The notes beneath the pieces are model-generated. The model was not told where the DNA came from. It did no database searches and saw only the letters and a program-made list of their open reading frames with translations. Positions 45,220-56,508 of a stretch of 64,000 bases of DNA are shown here, in pieces. A program made the position numbers and the translations under genes. Source of the stretch: an uncultured Pelagibacteraceae bacterium (GTDB lineage Bacteria > Pseudomonadota > Alphaproteobacteria > Pelagibacterales > Pelagibacteraceae); NCBI GenBank assembly GCA_902532195.1, contig CACAHE010000004.1, positions 38,683-102,682 of the forward strand, read 5' to 3'. The stretch's first letter is position 1. Every line of letters starts with the position of its first letter.

Positions 45220-45777
45220 CTAAGCCTCTATCATTCTATTTTCAATTTGCTGTAATTTATTTTTGATAGAAGTATCTACCATTACACTGCCAACTTGTAC
45301 AGTTAAACCTCCAATTAAACTCCCGTCATGTTTATATTTTATTTTTATTTTTGAATTAAAATTTTTTGATAAATCTTCTTTAATGACATTGATTTCATCA
45401 TCTGAAAGTTTTTTAGCTGAAACTAATACAGCTTTTATTTCTCCCCTTTTTTTAGAACAAGTATCTACAAAGTCATTTAATATTTTTTTAACATAAAAAA
45501 ATCTTCTTTTAGAAATTAAAAAACTTAAAAATTTTATTAGTAAATTATTTAATTTATAATTTTCAGATATTTTCGATATTACTAAAAGTTGATCTTTTTG
45601 ATTATTGGTAGGATCTTTTATTAATGAATTAAAATCTTTACTTTCCGAAATTAATTTAATCATAGCAATTGAATGATTTTCAACTTCCTTTATTACATTT
45701 GACTCCTCAGCTAACTCATAAAGAGCTAAAGAGTATCTTCTAGCAGATGTATCAGAAAATTCATTTATAGCGCTCAA
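45220..45777 (-). CDS. atpH: F1F0 ATP synthase subunit delta (OSCP)
   Basis: The 185-residue stator subunit has TSARRYSLALYELAEE at the N-terminus and the C-terminal DGSLIGGLTVQVGSVMVDTSIKNKL (two motifs), typical of delta/OSCP. The start is TTG at 45777: it gives the usual N-terminus, no suitable ATG is present, and AAGGGG six bases before it is a clear ribosome site. It links F1 to the peripheral stalk and leads the atp operon. Confidence 0.94.
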   Translation of the reverse strand: MSAINEFSDTSARRYSLALYELAEESNVIKEVENHSIAMIKLISESKDFNSLIKDPTNNQKDQLLVISKISENYKLNNLLIKFLSFLISKRRFFYVKKILNDFVDTCSKKRGEIKAVLVSAKKLSDDEINVIKEDLSKNFNSKIKIKYKHDGSLIGGLTVQVGSVMVDTSIKNKLQQIENRMIEA

Positions 45778-45783
45778 TTTTAT

Positions 45784-45789
45784 CCCCTT
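45784..45789 (-). promoter_or_regulatory. Shine-Dalgarno site that decides the TTG start of atpH
   Basis: On the minus strand AAGGGG lies six bases before the TTG codon at 45777. It is one of few clear ribosome sites in the window and supports the non-ATG start. Confidence 0.65.
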
Positions 45790-45824
45790 AATATAATTGA
45801 AGATTTTATAAAGTTGGAATTAGT

Positions 45825-45858
45825 TAGCACATGAGTTAAATGTCTTCAAGTAGCACAT
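45825..45858. repeat. direct repeat TAGCACAT in the atp operon upstream region
   Basis: The 8-mer TAGCACAT occurs at 45825-45832 and 45851-45858, 26 bases apart, in the 107-base gap between priA and atpH. This gap must hold any atp promoter; a TTGACA-like box on the minus strand occupies 45859-45864. The repeat could be a regulator site on the same face of about two and a half helical turns; chance is possible. Confidence 0.35.
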
Positions 45859-45884
45859 TGTCAAATTCTACTATTTTTATCCAA

Positions 45885-47846
45885 TTAATTAAAGTTTATT
45901 GGATCAACATCAACTGTCAGTTTTATTTCTGAACTTAAATTAAAACTTTTTAGAGCAAGTCCTAAAGACTGCTGAATTTTAAATGATTTGTTTGATCTTA
46001 TTAGAAGTCTATTTCTATAATTTTTCTTTAGCATATATAAAGGAGCATTTACAGGACCTAAAATCTTACCATTTATTTTTTTTTCAAGAAATTTTTTTAA
46101 TTTATATGAATCTTGATCAAGTTTTTGATTGTTCTTGGAAGTAAGTATCAAAGAAATAAATCTTTCATAAGGAGGTAAATTATTCTTTTTTCTCATATTT
46201 AATTCCTCTTCTAAAAAATCAAAAGGATCTTTATTAGTTAATTGAGAAATTATTTTTTCATTAATATTATATGTTTGAAAGTATACTACAGAAGGGGTGC
46301 CCGCTCTTCCTGCTCTACCTGACAACTGATGATATAACTGTAAATTTTTTTCATTACTTCTTAAATCATGACCCTGTGAAGATAAATCTATATCTAATAC
46401 AATAATACAATTCAAATTTGGAAAATGAAAACCTTTTGAAATTAATTGTGTACCAATTAAAATTTTAATTTCGTTGGTATGAATTTTATTTAATATTTCT
46501 AAAGAAGATTTTTTATTCATGGTATCACTAGAAAATATTGTCGATTTATAGTTAGGAAATAATAAATTTACTTCTTCATATATTTTTTCTACACCCGGCC
46601 CACCAAATATAAATTTGCACATTCCACTTATATTTCTTTTACATTCTCTTTTTAAATCAGATTTAAATCCACAATAATGGCATAAAAGTTTTTTTTTATT
46701 TTTATGGTAAACTAAATTAATTGAACAATTAGGACATGAATAAATTTTGTAACAATTTTTACATAAAACACTTGGTGAAAATCCTCTTCTATTAAGAAAA
46801 AAAAGTACTTGGTCACCTTTTTCTAAATGATATTTAACTTTTTCAATTGTTTTAGATGAAATCCAAGAATTATTTTTCAATTCATATTTTTTTAAATCAA
46901 TAATTTCATGCAATGGTAGGTTTGCTTTTTTATATCGATTAATAAGTCTTGAATAATTATATTTTTTTTTCTTTAAATTTTCAAATGTTTCAATTGATGG
47001 TACAGCAGTTACGAGGTTTATGGGTATATCTTCAAAAGAAGCTCTTGATATTGCCATGTCTCTCGCATTATAAATGACACCTTCATCTTGTTTAAAAGAC
47101 TGGTCATGTTCTTCGTCTACAATAATTACTCCTAATTTTTTAAATGGTAGAAATAGAGCAGACCTTGCTCCTATAACTACTTTTATTTTTCCATTGAGTA
47201 GTCCACTCCAAATTATTTTTTTTCTTTTTTTTGAAACTCCAGAGTGCCATAAAGCTGCATTAAATCCAAAATATTCTTTAAATTTTTTTTCGAACTCACT
47301 GGTTAATCCGATTTCAGGTAGTAAAATTAATCCTTGAAATCCTTTATCAATTTTTTCTTTTATAGATTGAAAATAAACAATTGTTTTTCCTGATCCTGTG
47401 GTGCCTTGTAGCAAGTGTACTCTAAATTTTTTATTATTTTTATTTAGTTCTTTTAAGGCTAAACGTTGTTCCTTGGAAAGTCTAAATTTTAATGGTTCTT
47501 TAAATATATTATATTTCTCATAATCTATTAGTTTTTGATCCTCTATTGCCTCGTTACTTAAAAGATGTAATTTTAATGACATCCCTTTTGGAACTAAATT
47601 ATATTCTGAAAACCAATTTAAAAATTTTATAGTTTTACTATGTAAAGGTTTAATATTAATTTTTTTTATTATTTTTTTTATCTTAAAATTTTTTTTATTA
47701 TTATTTTCAAAATGATCCCAGACAACTCCAGTAATTTTAGTTTTTCCAAAAGGTACTTTTACGTAGTCTCCCGTGCTTAGTTTTATATCAGAATTGTAAG
47801 TAAATGGATGATCAAATATATTAGGTACTAAGACTGGTATTTTCAT
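45885..47846 (-). CDS. priA: primosomal replication protein N' (PriA helicase)
   Basis: PriA restarts stalled replication forks. The 653-residue protein has the DNA-binding N-terminus (VLVPNIFDHPFTY), Walker A LLQGTTGSGKTIVYF (about 145-159), VIIVDEEHDQSFKQDEG (DEEH at 244-247), the helicase C-terminal motifs LIGTQLISKGFHFPNL and LYHQLSGRAGRAG. Zinc cysteines lie at C362, C365, C371, C374, C389, C392, C402 and C410; the last pair has a CX7C spacing instead of CX2C. It lies between lpd and the atp operon. Confidence 0.95.
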   Translation of the reverse strand: MKIPVLVPNIFDHPFTYNSDIKLSTGDYVKVPFGKTKITGVVWDHFENNNKKNFKIKKIIKKINIKPLHSKTIKFLNWFSEYNLVPKGMSLKLHLLSNEAIEDQKLIDYEKYNIFKEPLKFRLSKEQRLALKELNKNNKKFRVHLLQGTTGSGKTIVYFQSIKEKIDKGFQGLILLPEIGLTSEFEKKFKEYFGFNAALWHSGVSKKRKKIIWSGLLNGKIKVVIGARSALFLPFKKLGVIIVDEEHDQSFKQDEGVIYNARDMAISRASFEDIPINLVTAVPSIETFENLKKKKYNYSRLINRYKKANLPLHEIIDLKKYELKNNSWISSKTIEKVKYHLEKGDQVLFFLNRRGFSPSVLCKNCYKIYSCPNCSINLVYHKNKKKLLCHYCGFKSDLKRECKRNISGMCKFIFGGPGVEKIYEEVNLLFPNYKSTIFSSDTMNKKSSLEILNKIHTNEIKILIGTQLISKGFHFPNLNCIIVLDIDLSSQGHDLRSNEKNLQLYHQLSGRAGRAGTPSVVYFQTYNINEKIISQLTNKDPFDFLEEELNMRKKNNLPPYERFISLILTSKNNQKLDQDSYKLKKFLEKKINGKILGPVNAPLYMLKKNYRNRLLIRSNKSFKIQQSLGLALKSFNLSSEIKLTVDVDPINFN

Positions 47847-47865
47847 AATTTTTTATGAAAATTTC

Positions 47866-49266
47866 TCATGAGTGTATTGGTCTTTTATCAACCGATAGAG
47901 CTGCTTCTTTAATGGCCTCTGAAAATGTTGGATGCGCGTGACATGTTCTAGCTATATCTTCTGAGCTAGCTCCAAATTCCATAGCAACAGACATTTCAGC
48001 AATCATTTCTCCAGCATGCGATCCTATTATATGAACTCCAAGAACTTTATCAGTTTTGCTATCAGCTAAAATTTTAACAAATCCTTCTTGTTGATCAATA
48101 GCTTTAGCTCTCGAATTAGCTATAAAAGGAAATTTCCCTATTTTATAATTAATATTATCATTTTTTAATTGTTCTTCAGTTTTACCAACTGAAGCAACTT
48201 CTGGAAATGTATAAATTACTCCTGGTATTACTTCATAATTCACATGTCCTGATTGCCCTGCAATTATTTCTGCAACTGCTATACCCTCTTCTTCAGCTTT
48301 ATGTGCTAACATTGGTCCATCAATGACGTCACCTATAGCATATATATTTGAAATACTTGTTTGAAATTTATTGTTAACTTTAATTCTGCCTTTTTTGTCA
48401 ATTTCTATGCCCAAATTTTCAATGTTTAATTTGTTTGTAAAAGGTTTACGGCCAACAGATACTAATACAACATCACATTCAATATTATCAAGTTTACCAT
48501 TGGAGTCTGATGTCTCAATAATCAAATTTTTTTTTGTTTTTTTTATCGATTTGACTTTTGTTTTAAGATTAAATTTTATACCTTGTTTAGATAAAATTTT
48601 CATAAATTCCATAGATATTTCTTTATCCATGCCTGGTGTAATATGATCTAAATATTCAATTACCTGAACTTCAGAACCAAGTCTAGACCACACAGACCCC
48701 ATTTCTAAACCAATATAGCCTCCTCCAACAATTACCAGTTTTTTTGGAACTTTTTTTAAAGACAGAGCGCCTGTTGAAGATACAATTTTTTCTTCATCAA
48801 ACTTAATTCCTGGTAATGATAGTGGCTCTGATCCTGTGCATAAAATTATATTTTTACTTTCAATTAAAGTTTCATTATTCTTTTCATCAAATATAGAAAT
48901 TGAATTTTTTGATTTTAAACTTCCAGTGCCTTGAAAATATTTAATTTTATTTTTTTTAAAAAGAAATTCTACGCCTTTTGTCAAATTTGTTACTGCTTTT
49001 TCTTTACTAAGCATCATTTTATCTAAATTTAATTTTAATCCTTCTATTTCAATTCCTAATTTTTGAAAATTTTTTGCTTTACTAAAATTTTCTGAAAGAT
49101 TAAGTAAACTTTTAGAAGGAATACATCCCACATTTAAACAAGTTCCGCCTAAAGTTTTTCTTGATTCTATACATGCAGTTTTTAATCCTAATTGGGATAA
49201 TCTAATTGCGCACACATAACCCGCTGGGCCTCCTCCAATAACTGTTGCGTCAAATTTATCTGTCAT
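47866..49266 (-). CDS. lpdA: dihydrolipoyl dehydrogenase (E3)
   Basis: The 466-residue flavoprotein has the FAD site VIGGGPAGYVCAIRLSQLG, the redox-active disulfide GGTCLNVGCIPSKSLLN, the NAD site LVIVGGGYIGLEMGSVWSRLG, IYAIGDVIDGPMLAHKAEEEG and the C-terminal HAHPTFSEAIKEA with the catalytic histidine-glutamate pair. It reoxidises the lipoyl arm of the 2-oxoglutarate dehydrogenase encoded just upstream, and possibly other complexes. It begins directly after the sucB stop. Confidence 0.96.
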   Translation of the reverse strand: MTDKFDATVIGGGPAGYVCAIRLSQLGLKTACIESRKTLGGTCLNVGCIPSKSLLNLSENFSKAKNFQKLGIEIEGLKLNLDKMMLSKEKAVTNLTKGVEFLFKKNKIKYFQGTGSLKSKNSISIFDEKNNETLIESKNIILCTGSEPLSLPGIKFDEEKIVSSTGALSLKKVPKKLVIVGGGYIGLEMGSVWSRLGSEVQVIEYLDHITPGMDKEISMEFMKILSKQGIKFNLKTKVKSIKKTKKNLIIETSDSNGKLDNIECDVVLVSVGRKPFTNKLNIENLGIEIDKKGRIKVNNKFQTSISNIYAIGDVIDGPMLAHKAEEEGIAVAEIIAGQSGHVNYEVIPGVIYTFPEVASVGKTEEQLKNDNINYKIGKFPFIANSRAKAIDQQEGFVKILADSKTDKVLGVHIIGSHAGEMIAEMSVAMEFGASSEDIARTCHAHPTFSEAIKEAALSVDKRPIHS

Positions 49267-50556
49267 TTAAATATCTAAAAATAACCTTCTTGGATCTTCT
49301 AAATTTTCTTTAACAATTTTAAGAAATGAAACAGCTTCCTTCCCATCTATTATTCTATGATCATATGATAAAGCTAAATACATTACAGGACGAATTTTTA
49401 CCTCTTTTCCAACTGCAATTGGTCTGTCTACAATATTATGCATTCCAAGAACCCCAGATTGAGGAGGATTTAATATTGGTGTAGATAGCATCGATCCATA
49501 AACTCCACCGTTGCTAATTGTAAAAGTTCCACCCTGTAAATCTTCTATTGTCAAATTTCCATTTTTTGCTTTTTCTGAAAGTTTTTTTATATCTTTTTCT
49601 ATATCTGCAAATGATAGTTCATCAGCGTTTCTTAAGACAGGAACTACCAAACCTTTTTCTGTTCCTACAGCAAAGCTAATATTATAGTAATTTTTATAAA
49701 TTATTTCGTTATCTTCGGTTTCTGCATTTATCGCTGGGAAAAGTTTTAACCCTACTACACAAGCCTTTACAAAAAATGACATAAAACCAAGTTTTATTCC
49801 ATATCTATTTTTGAAGTCTTCTTGATTTTCTTCTCTCATAGAAATTATTGCTGTCATATCTACCTCATTAAAAGTAGTTAACATTGCAGCATTATCTTGG
49901 GCTTGCTTTAACCTTTTTGCAATTGTTTGTCGTAATCTAGACATTTTAATTCTTTCTTCATGACCATATTGGATTTTTCTTTCATTAGGTTTTGGGGTAG
50001 ATCCCATTAAATCAATCAAATCTCCCTTTAATATTCTTCCATCTTTGCCTGATCCTTTTATTTCATCAATATTAATTTTTTTTTCTGATACTATTTTTCT
50101 TACCGACGGAGACAAAATTCTTTCTAGTTTTTGACTGCTTTCTTTAGGGATTTCATTTTTTAAAATTAAAGGTTGTTCATTGATATCTGATTCATCTTTA
50201 TCTTCAAAAATGCTTGGTTCAGATTTTTTTTCTACTTCTAGTTTAATGATATTATTTTCTTGTTTTTTAGTTTCAATTTTACTGGTTTTAATTTTTTCTA
50301 TACTTTTTTTTTCTACATTATTTTCTGTTACCACGCCTAAAACAGAGCCAACCTCAACCGTTGAACCATCTTTAGAATTTATTTCTGAAAGAGTTCCACT
50401 TACTGGTGAGGGAACTTCTAAATTTACTTTATCTGTTTCTAATTCTACTATTGGTTCGTCAGCTGTAACACTATCCCCTTCATTTTTTAACCATTTTGCA
50501 ACTGTGGCTTCATTTATACTCTCTCCAAGAGCAGGTACTAATATTTTTTCACTCAT
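49267..50556 (-). CDS. sucB: 2-oxoglutarate dehydrogenase E2, dihydrolipoyl succinyltransferase
   Basis: One lipoyl domain occupies about residues 1-77 with the lipoylated lysine in [12 protein letters not shown]. After a charged linker comes the E1/E3-binding domain ([32 protein letters not shown]) and the catalytic domain with [17 protein letters not shown] (HxxxDG) at the end. It transfers succinyl groups to CoA. Length 429 residues. The linker is rich in lysine and glutamate rather than alanine-proline, as expected in an AT-rich genome. It follows sucA by two bases. Confidence 0.95.
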   Translation of the reverse strand: MSEKILVPALGESINEATVAKWLKNEGDSVTADEPIVELETDKVNLEVPSPVSGTLSEINSKDGSTVEVGSVLGVVTENNVEKKSIEKIKTSKIETKKQENNIIKLEVEKKSEPSIFEDKDESDINEQPLILKNEIPKESSQKLERILSPSVRKIVSEKKINIDEIKGSGKDGRILKGDLIDLMGSTPKPNERKIQYGHEERIKMSRLRQTIAKRLKQAQDNAAMLTTFNEVDMTAIISMREENQEDFKNRYGIKLGFMSFFVKACVVGLKLFPAINAETEDNEIIYKNYYNISFAVGTEKGLVVPVLRNADELSFADIEKDIKKLSEKAKNGNLTIEDLQGGTFTISNGGVYGSMLSTPILNPPQSGVLGMHNIVDRPIAVGKEVKIRPVMYLALSYDHRIIDGKEAVSFLKIVKENLEDPRRLFLDI

Positions 50557-50558
50557 AA

Positions 50559-53453
50559 TTATTTAAAAACTTTTTCTATAATTTCTTTTTGTTGGTTTAA
50601 ATGTCTTTTAGCATAACCTGTTGCAGGTGAAGCCGAAGGATTTCTTCCAATATAAGAAATATTATTATATTTAGCTCCAATATAATCTAATGTCCATTGA
50701 ATATAATCTCTCACGGAAAACCAGGCACCCATATTTTTTGGCTCTTCTTGGCACCAATAAAATTTTGCATTTTTTGCATATTTTTTTATTTCCTTTACGA
50801 GTGATTTTACTGGAAAAGGGTATAATTGTTCGATTCTTAAAAATATAATATCTTTTCTTTTAATTTTTTCTCTTGCTTCTAATAAGTCAAAATAGATTTT
50901 ACCTGAACACAATATCACTTTGCTAATTTTACTATTTTTTTCAAGTTTTATAAATTTACTTTCTTTTGGATCAATAGCATGATCCCATAGAACTCTATGA
51001 AAAGAATTTTTTTTACTAAAATCCTCTAAATTTGAAACACAAAGTTTATTTCTTAGCAAGGACTTAGGGGTCATAACAACTAATGGTTTTCTAAAATCTC
51101 TATGAATTTGTCGTCTTAATGCGTGGAAATAATTTGCTGGCGTTGTACAATTAATAACTTGCAAATTATCTTGAGCACACATTTGAAGAAATCTCTCTAA
51201 TCTACCAGAAGAATGTTCTGGGCCTTGACCTTCATAACCATGTGGTAAAAGCATAACTAAGCCGCTAGCTCTTGACCATTTTCTTTCGCCAGAGGAAATA
51301 AATTGATCAATAATTACTTGTGCACCATTTGCAAAATCTCCAAACTGTGCTTCCCAAATAGTTAAAGTACTTGGCTCTACTAAACTATATCCATACTCAA
51401 ATCCTAACACAGCAAGTTCAGATAAAAAGCTATCAACAACTTCAAATTTTTTTTGATTTTTTGAGACATTATTTAATGGAATATATCTTGAATTATCAAC
51501 CTGATTACGTAGCACAGAATGTCTTTGGCTAAATGTTCCTCGTCCAGTGTCTTGTCCTACCAGTCTAACTGGAAAACCCTCGTCTAGAAGTGTTCCAAAT
51601 GCTAGCGACTCAGCTGTTGACCAATCAATTCCTTTTTTTGATATTATTGACTGTTTTCTTAAATCCATAATTTTTGTGATTGTTTTATGAACATTTATTT
51701 CTGCCGGAATGGTATTAATTTTTTCAGAAATAATTTTTAATTTATCTAAATCTACTCCACTTCTACCTCTTTTATCTTTACCTTTTATTGGCCTATATCT
51801 GGACCAAGTTCCTTCAAACCATTCAATTTTAGGTTTATAATCTTTTGCAGTTTTGTATTGTTCTTCTAAAAGATTTTTAAATTCTTTTTTCATTTTATCA
51901 AACTCTTCAGTACTAATTATTCCTTCTTTAATTAATTTTTTTCCATATACATTAAGAGACGACGGATGCTGTCTAATTTTTTTATACATTAATGGTTGAG
52001 TAAATGATGGCTCATCACCTTCATTGTGGCCAAATCTACGATAGCAAATCACGTCTAAAACAACATCTCTCTTAAATTTTTGCCTAAACTCAATAGCAAT
52101 TTTAGCACAATGAGTAACAGCTTCAGGGTCATCACCATTGCAATGTAGTATAGGAGCATCTACAACTTTTCCTAAGTCAGAAGGGTATGGACTTGATCTT
52201 GCAAATCTAGGACTTGTTGTAAATCCAATTTGATTATTTACAATAATATGAATTGTTCCCCCTGTATTGTGACCAGGTAATCCTGACATAGAAAAACACT
52301 CAGCAACAACACCTTGTCCTGCAAATGCAGCATCACCGTGAATTAAAATTGGTATTACTTTTTCTCTTTTTATATCATTATGAAAATATTGTTTTGCTCT
52401 TGTTTGCCCAAGCACAACTGGATCTACAGCTTCTAAATGTGATGGGTTATCAGTTAGACTGACATGAACAGAGTTTCCATCAAATTCTCTATTTGAAGAA
52501 GCTCCTAAATGATATTTTACATCTCCAGCAGAATCTTCTTGTGTGTTAGATAATTCTCCAGCAAACTCATTAAATATTCTTTTATAAGATTTTTGAAAAA
52601 CGTTAGCTAAAACATTTAATCTTCCTCTATGGGACATTCCAATTTTAAGCTCTTTAACACCAAGTTGGCCACCTCTTTTTATTATTTGTTCCAATGCTGG
52701 AATAAGAGACTCGGCTCCATCTAAGCCAAATCTCTTTGTACCTACAAATTTTAATGCTAAAAATTTTTCAAATCCTTCTGCTTGAATTAATTTATTTAAA
52801 ATTGCCTTTTTTCCATTTTTAGTAAAATTAATTTTATTTTCTTCTTTCTCCATTCGATCTCTGAACCATTTCTTTTCTTCAGGATCTGAAATATGCATAT
52901 ACTCTACACCTATTGTTGAACAATAGATTTTTTTTAGAAAACTGATTATTTCATTTATAGATGAATAGCCTTTATCCATGTATGAGTGTAAGTATATTTT
53001 TTTATCGTATTCATCTTTTTTAAAACCATGATCTGAAGGATGTAATTCATATAAATATTTTCTTTCCATCATCCCAAGAGGATCTAAATTTGCAATTAAA
53101 TGACCTCTAATTCTATATGCTCTAATAAGAGCTATTGCTTTTATTGTATCAGATTTTGATTTTTCAATATCTTTACTAGTAATATTTAAACTACGATATT
53201 CTTTTTCTTCTTTAAATTCCTCTTTTGAAATTTGAATATCTACTTTTTTTTTATCAGGTTTCCAAGTAGGGCCTTCTAAATCTTTTACTATGGTATCTAT
53301 TTCTTCGCCTAATGTATTAAAATAATTTTTCCAACTTAAAGGCAAAGTTGTATCATTTGCAAGATATCGAAGATACATATCCTCAATAAAACTACTATTA
53401 GCTTTGCTCAAAAATGAAGTTTTGGATATTTCTAAATTTTTTGAAGAAGACAT
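50559..53453 (-). CDS. sucA: 2-oxoglutarate dehydrogenase E1
   Basis: This 964-residue thiamine-diphosphate enzyme decarboxylates 2-oxoglutarate. Conserved blocks include the N-terminal [19 protein letters not shown] that docks to E2, [34 protein letters not shown], the TPP site region [39 protein letters not shown] and [20 protein letters not shown]. It forms the complex with SucB and LpdA. A 38-base gap with an inverted repeat separates it from sucD. Confidence 0.97.
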   Translation of the reverse strand: MSSSKNLEISKTSFLSKANSSFIEDMYLRYLANDTTLPLSWKNYFNTLGEEIDTIVKDLEGPTWKPDKKKVDIQISKEEFKEEKEYRSLNITSKDIEKSKSDTIKAIALIRAYRIRGHLIANLDPLGMMERKYLYELHPSDHGFKKDEYDKKIYLHSYMDKGYSSINEIISFLKKIYCSTIGVEYMHISDPEEKKWFRDRMEKEENKINFTKNGKKAILNKLIQAEGFEKFLALKFVGTKRFGLDGAESLIPALEQIIKRGGQLGVKELKIGMSHRGRLNVLANVFQKSYKRIFNEFAGELSNTQEDSAGDVKYHLGASSNREFDGNSVHVSLTDNPSHLEAVDPVVLGQTRAKQYFHNDIKREKVIPILIHGDAAFAGQGVVAECFSMSGLPGHNTGGTIHIIVNNQIGFTTSPRFARSSPYPSDLGKVVDAPILHCNGDDPEAVTHCAKIAIEFRQKFKRDVVLDVICYRRFGHNEGDEPSFTQPLMYKKIRQHPSSLNVYGKKLIKEGIISTEEFDKMKKEFKNLLEEQYKTAKDYKPKIEWFEGTWSRYRPIKGKDKRGRSGVDLDKLKIISEKINTIPAEINVHKTITKIMDLRKQSIISKKGIDWSTAESLAFGTLLDEGFPVRLVGQDTGRGTFSQRHSVLRNQVDNSRYIPLNNVSKNQKKFEVVDSFLSELAVLGFEYGYSLVEPSTLTIWEAQFGDFANGAQVIIDQFISSGERKWSRASGLVMLLPHGYEGQGPEHSSGRLERFLQMCAQDNLQVINCTTPANYFHALRRQIHRDFRKPLVVMTPKSLLRNKLCVSNLEDFSKKNSFHRVLWDHAIDPKESKFIKLEKNSKISKVILCSGKIYFDLLEAREKIKRKDIIFLRIEQLYPFPVKSLVKEIKKYAKNAKFYWCQEEPKNMGAWFSVRDYIQWTLDYIGAKYNNISYIGRNPSASPATGYAKRHLNQQKEIIEKVFK

Positions 53454-53460
53454 TAGTTTT

Positions 53461-53490
53461 ATTTACTTATTATATTATTTAAAAGTAAAT
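53461..53490. repeat. 8-bp inverted repeat in the sucD-sucA gap
   Basis: ATTTACTT and AAGTAAAT are perfect 8-bp arms separated by 14 bases. Between them on the minus strand lies TATAAT, so the repeat could flank or cover an internal promoter of sucA, or be an RNA hairpin. The first arm begins just after the sucD stop. Chance is possible in AT-rich DNA. Confidence 0.35.
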
Positions 53491-53491
53491 T

Positions 53492-54367
53492 TTAAAGTGA
53501 CAATTTATTTAAAAGTGTTTTTCCCAGTTCTGCTGGAGATTTTGCAACAGTTATTCCTGCATCTTCCATAATTTCAATCTTTTCTTTTGCACCTCCTTTT
53601 CCCTTAGAAATAATAGCCCCAGCATGTCCCATTCTTCTACCACTTGGGGCAGTAAGACCTGCAACAAACCCTACAGTTGGTTTTTTTATTTTATTATTTT
53701 TAATAAATTCTGATGCTTCTTCCTCCGCTGATCCTCCTATTTCTCCAATCATTAATATAGACTCTGTCTGAGGATCATTTAAAAATAAATCTAAACAATC
53801 TATAAAGTTTGTTCCATTAATTGGATCACCGCCAATACCTATACAAGTAGATTGTCCTAGACCATTTGCTGTCGTTTGAGCAACTGCTTCATAAGTTAAA
53901 GTCCCCGATCTAGAAACTATACCAACAGATCCTTTTTTATGTATGTTGCCAGGCATTATTCCAATTTTACATTCTTCAGGAGTAATAATTCCAGGGCAAT
54001 TTGGTCCGATTAATCTTGAATTTGATTTAAATAATTTCTTTTTCACTTTTAACATATCTAAAATTGGAATTCCTTCAGTTATACAAACAATTAATTCCAT
54101 AGAAGCATCAATTGCTTCAATTATTGCTGCAGCTGCAAATTTTGCAGGAACATAAATCATGGTGGCATTAGCGCCAGTTTCAGTTTTTGCCTCTTGAACC
54201 GTATTAAACACGGGTCTTTCTAAATGAACCTGTCCACCTTTTTTCGGAGTAACACCTCCTACTAGATTAGTTCCATATTTAATAGATTGTTCAGAATGAA
54301 AAGTTCCATGCGCTCCTGTGAACCCTTGGCATATAACTTTGGTATCTTTATTTACTAAAACTGACAT
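53492..54367 (-). CDS. sucD: succinate--CoA ligase subunit alpha
   Basis: SucD binds CoA and carries the phosphohistidine. The CoA site region [19 protein letters not shown] begins near residue 12, [20 protein letters not shown] and [14 protein letters not shown] follow, and [21 protein letters not shown] holds the active-site histidine. The length of 291 residues is normal. It makes ATP or GTP from succinyl-CoA with SucC, whose stop codon it directly follows. Confidence 0.97.
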   Translation of the reverse strand: MSVLVNKDTKVICQGFTGAHGTFHSEQSIKYGTNLVGGVTPKKGGQVHLERPVFNTVQEAKTETGANATMIYVPAKFAAAAIIEAIDASMELIVCITEGIPILDMLKVKKKLFKSNSRLIGPNCPGIITPEECKIGIMPGNIHKKGSVGIVSRSGTLTYEAVAQTTANGLGQSTCIGIGGDPINGTNFIDCLDLFLNDPQTESILMIGEIGGSAEEEASEFIKNNKIKKPTVGFVAGLTAPSGRRMGHAGAIISKGKGGAKEKIEIMEDAGITVAKSPAELGKTLLNKLSL

Positions 54368-55528
54368 TTACTTAATTTCCTTTACAATTTTTTGTGCTGC
54401 ATCAGATAAATCAGAAGCTGAGATAATATCTAAATTAGAATTATCTAAAATTTTTTTACCTTCTTTAAAGTTTGTTCCAGCTAATCTAACGACTAGTGGG
54501 ACATTAATTTTAATTTCTTTTGCAGCATCAACAACCCCTTGGGCAAGAACATCACATCTCATAATTCCACCAAATATATTTATTAAAATTCCTTTTACAT
54601 TTTTATCGGAAAGAATAATTTTAAATGCTGCAGATACTTTTTCTTTTGAAGCTCCACCACCAACATCTAAAAAATTTGCAGGTTCCTCTCCATATAATTT
54701 TATAATATCCATTGTAGCCATGGCTAGACCAGCTCCATTAACCATGCAACCAATATTTCCATCTAATTTGATATATGCCAAATCATATTTGCTTGCTTTG
54801 ATTTCTGTTGGATCTTCCTCGTTTAAATCTCTTAATTCTAAAATTTCTGGATGCCTAAAAATTGAGTTATCATCAAAATTCATTTTTGCATCTAAACAAA
54901 GTAAATTATTTTCCTGAGTTAAAACCAAAGGATTGATTTCAACTAGGTTTGCATCAGTAGAAATAAACATTTTATAAATTGATTTTATAAGTTTAATTCC
55001 ATTCGACGATGCATTGCCGTCTAGATTAAATATTTGAATTATTTTTTTACAATCCTCTTCACTAATTTCTTTAAGAAAATCTACTTTTGTAGTTATAATT
55101 TTTTCTGGACTAGATTTTGCAACTTCTTCAATATCCATTCCTCCTTGGTCGCTTGATATAAATGCTATTTTAGAACTTGTACGATCAACCAAACAAGAAA
55201 GGTAAAACTCTTTTTTTATTTTAGATGATTCTTCAACATATAATCTCTTTACTTCTTTTCCACTTGGTCCGGTTTGATGAGTTACCAAGATTTTACCAAG
55301 CATTTCTTTTGAAGCTTTAGTTAAATCATCTATATTGTCTAATATTTTGATGCCTCCAGCTTTTCCTCGTCCACCAGCATGAATTTGAGCTTTTAGTACA
55401 TATTTTTGAGTGTTTAATTTCTTTGCTTTTTCGATAATATCATCAACTGAAAAGCCCATCACTCCATTTGGAACTGATACACCATATTTTTTCAAAATCT
55501 CTTTGGCCTGATGCTCGTGAATATTCAT
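54368..55528 (-). CDS. sucC: succinate--CoA ligase subunit beta
   Basis: The ATP-grasp subunit starts [21 protein letters not shown], then [46 protein letters not shown] (read as two motifs) and [15 protein letters not shown]. It binds nucleotide and succinate. Length 386 residues. Its ATG overlaps the mdh stop (ATGA). Confidence 0.97.
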   Translation of the reverse strand: MNIHEHQAKEILKKYGVSVPNGVMGFSVDDIIEKAKKLNTQKYVLKAQIHAGGRGKAGGIKILDNIDDLTKASKEMLGKILVTHQTGPSGKEVKRLYVEESSKIKKEFYLSCLVDRTSSKIAFISSDQGGMDIEEVAKSSPEKIITTKVDFLKEISEEDCKKIIQIFNLDGNASSNGIKLIKSIYKMFISTDANLVEINPLVLTQENNLLCLDAKMNFDDNSIFRHPEILELRDLNEEDPTEIKASKYDLAYIKLDGNIGCMVNGAGLAMATMDIIKLYGEEPANFLDVGGGASKEKVSAAFKIILSDKNVKGILINIFGGIMRCDVLAQGVVDAAKEIKINVPLVVRLAGTNFKEGKKILDNSNLDIISASDLSDAAQKIVKEIK

Positions 55529-56487
55529 TTACTTAGATCTGGATCAATAGAAGTTGCTGCGTCCCAAAGTTTTTTTACAGCTTCAATTGAATTATTAAAT
55601 TCCTTCTTTTCATTTTCATCAAGATCAATTTTTTGAATATTTTCTACTCCATTTTTACCTATAACAACTGGTGCTCCTGCGTAAATATCTTTAAATCCAT
55701 ATTGACCATTTAAAAAAACTGCACATGGTAATACTTGTTTTGCATTATTTAAATAAGCTTCGGCCATTTGAACGCCGGAAGCAGCAGGTGCATAAAATGC
55801 TGAACCTTTCTCAAGATATTTTACAATTTCAGCACCACCATCTCTGGTCCTTTGGTTAATACTTTCTAATCTTTCTTCTGAAATTTTACCTTCCTTAACT
55901 AAATCTAACAAAGGTTTTCCTGAAACTTTTGTAAATCTTGGCAAAGGAACCATTGTATCTCCATGACCTCCCATAACCATAGTTTCTATTTCTTTAACTT
56001 GAACACTAAGCTCTAAAGATAAAAAGAACTTAAATCTGGAACTATCTAATATACCTGCCATGCCAATCACTTTATTTGGTGGCAATCCTGAATATTTTTG
56101 TAAAGCCATAACCATCACATCCAATGGATTTGTTATACAAATCACAAATGCGCTAGGAGAGTACTTTTTAATACCCTGGGCAACCTGTTTAATAATTTTT
56201 AGATTTATTCCTAGCAAATCATCTCTGCTCATTCCTGGTTTTCTAGGAACACCTGCAGTAATTATAATTACATCAGAATTTTTAATATCTTCATAATTAT
56301 CTGTTCCACTGAATTTTACATTAAATCCATCTACCGATGAAGATTGTGCTATATCTAAAGCTTTACCTTTTGCTATGCCGCTTGCAACATCAAATAGAAC
56401 GACCTCATCTACTAACTCTTTTATTCCAATTAAATGAGCTAAAGTTCCGCCTATTTGTCCAGCACCTATTAGAGATATTTTTCTCAT
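55525..56487 (-). CDS. mdh: malate dehydrogenase (LDH-like type)
   Basis: The NAD-binding [18 protein letters not shown], the substrate loop [15 protein letters not shown] with malate-type arginines, INNPLD-like [12 protein letters not shown], and [13 protein letters not shown] with the catalytic histidine mark the alphaproteobacterial, lactate-dehydrogenase-like form. It oxidises malate to oxaloacetate. The arginine in the mobile loop favours malate over lactate. A short AAGG ribosome site precedes the ATG by seven bases. It overlaps sucC by four bases. Confidence 0.96.
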   Translation of the reverse strand: MRKISLIGAGQIGGTLAHLIGIKELVDEVVLFDVASGIAKGKALDIAQSSSVDGFNVKFSGTDNYEDIKNSDVIIITAGVPRKPGMSRDDLLGINLKIIKQVAQGIKKYSPSAFVICITNPLDVMVMALQKYSGLPPNKVIGMAGILDSSRFKFFLSLELSVQVKEIETMVMGGHGDTMVPLPRFTKVSGKPLLDLVKEGKISEERLESINQRTRDGGAEIVKYLEKGSAFYAPAASGVQMAEAYLNNAKQVLPCAVFLNGQYGFKDIYAGAPVVIGKNGVENIQKIDLDENEKKEFNNSIEAVKKLWDAATSIDPDLSK

Positions 56488-56508
56488 TATTTTTCCTTAC
56501 CTTGGAAG

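Noticed and set aside
50180..50566. 128-codon open frame opposite the sucB linker and lipoyl domain
   Set aside because: Low-complexity, serine-rich antisense shadow of the charged sucB linker; no family resemblance.
54318..54917. 199-codon open frame on the plus strand opposite sucC and the start of sucD
   Set aside because: It is antisense to clear, conserved sucC/sucD sequence, has no recognisable domain, and its length is explained by codon bias of the opposite strand.
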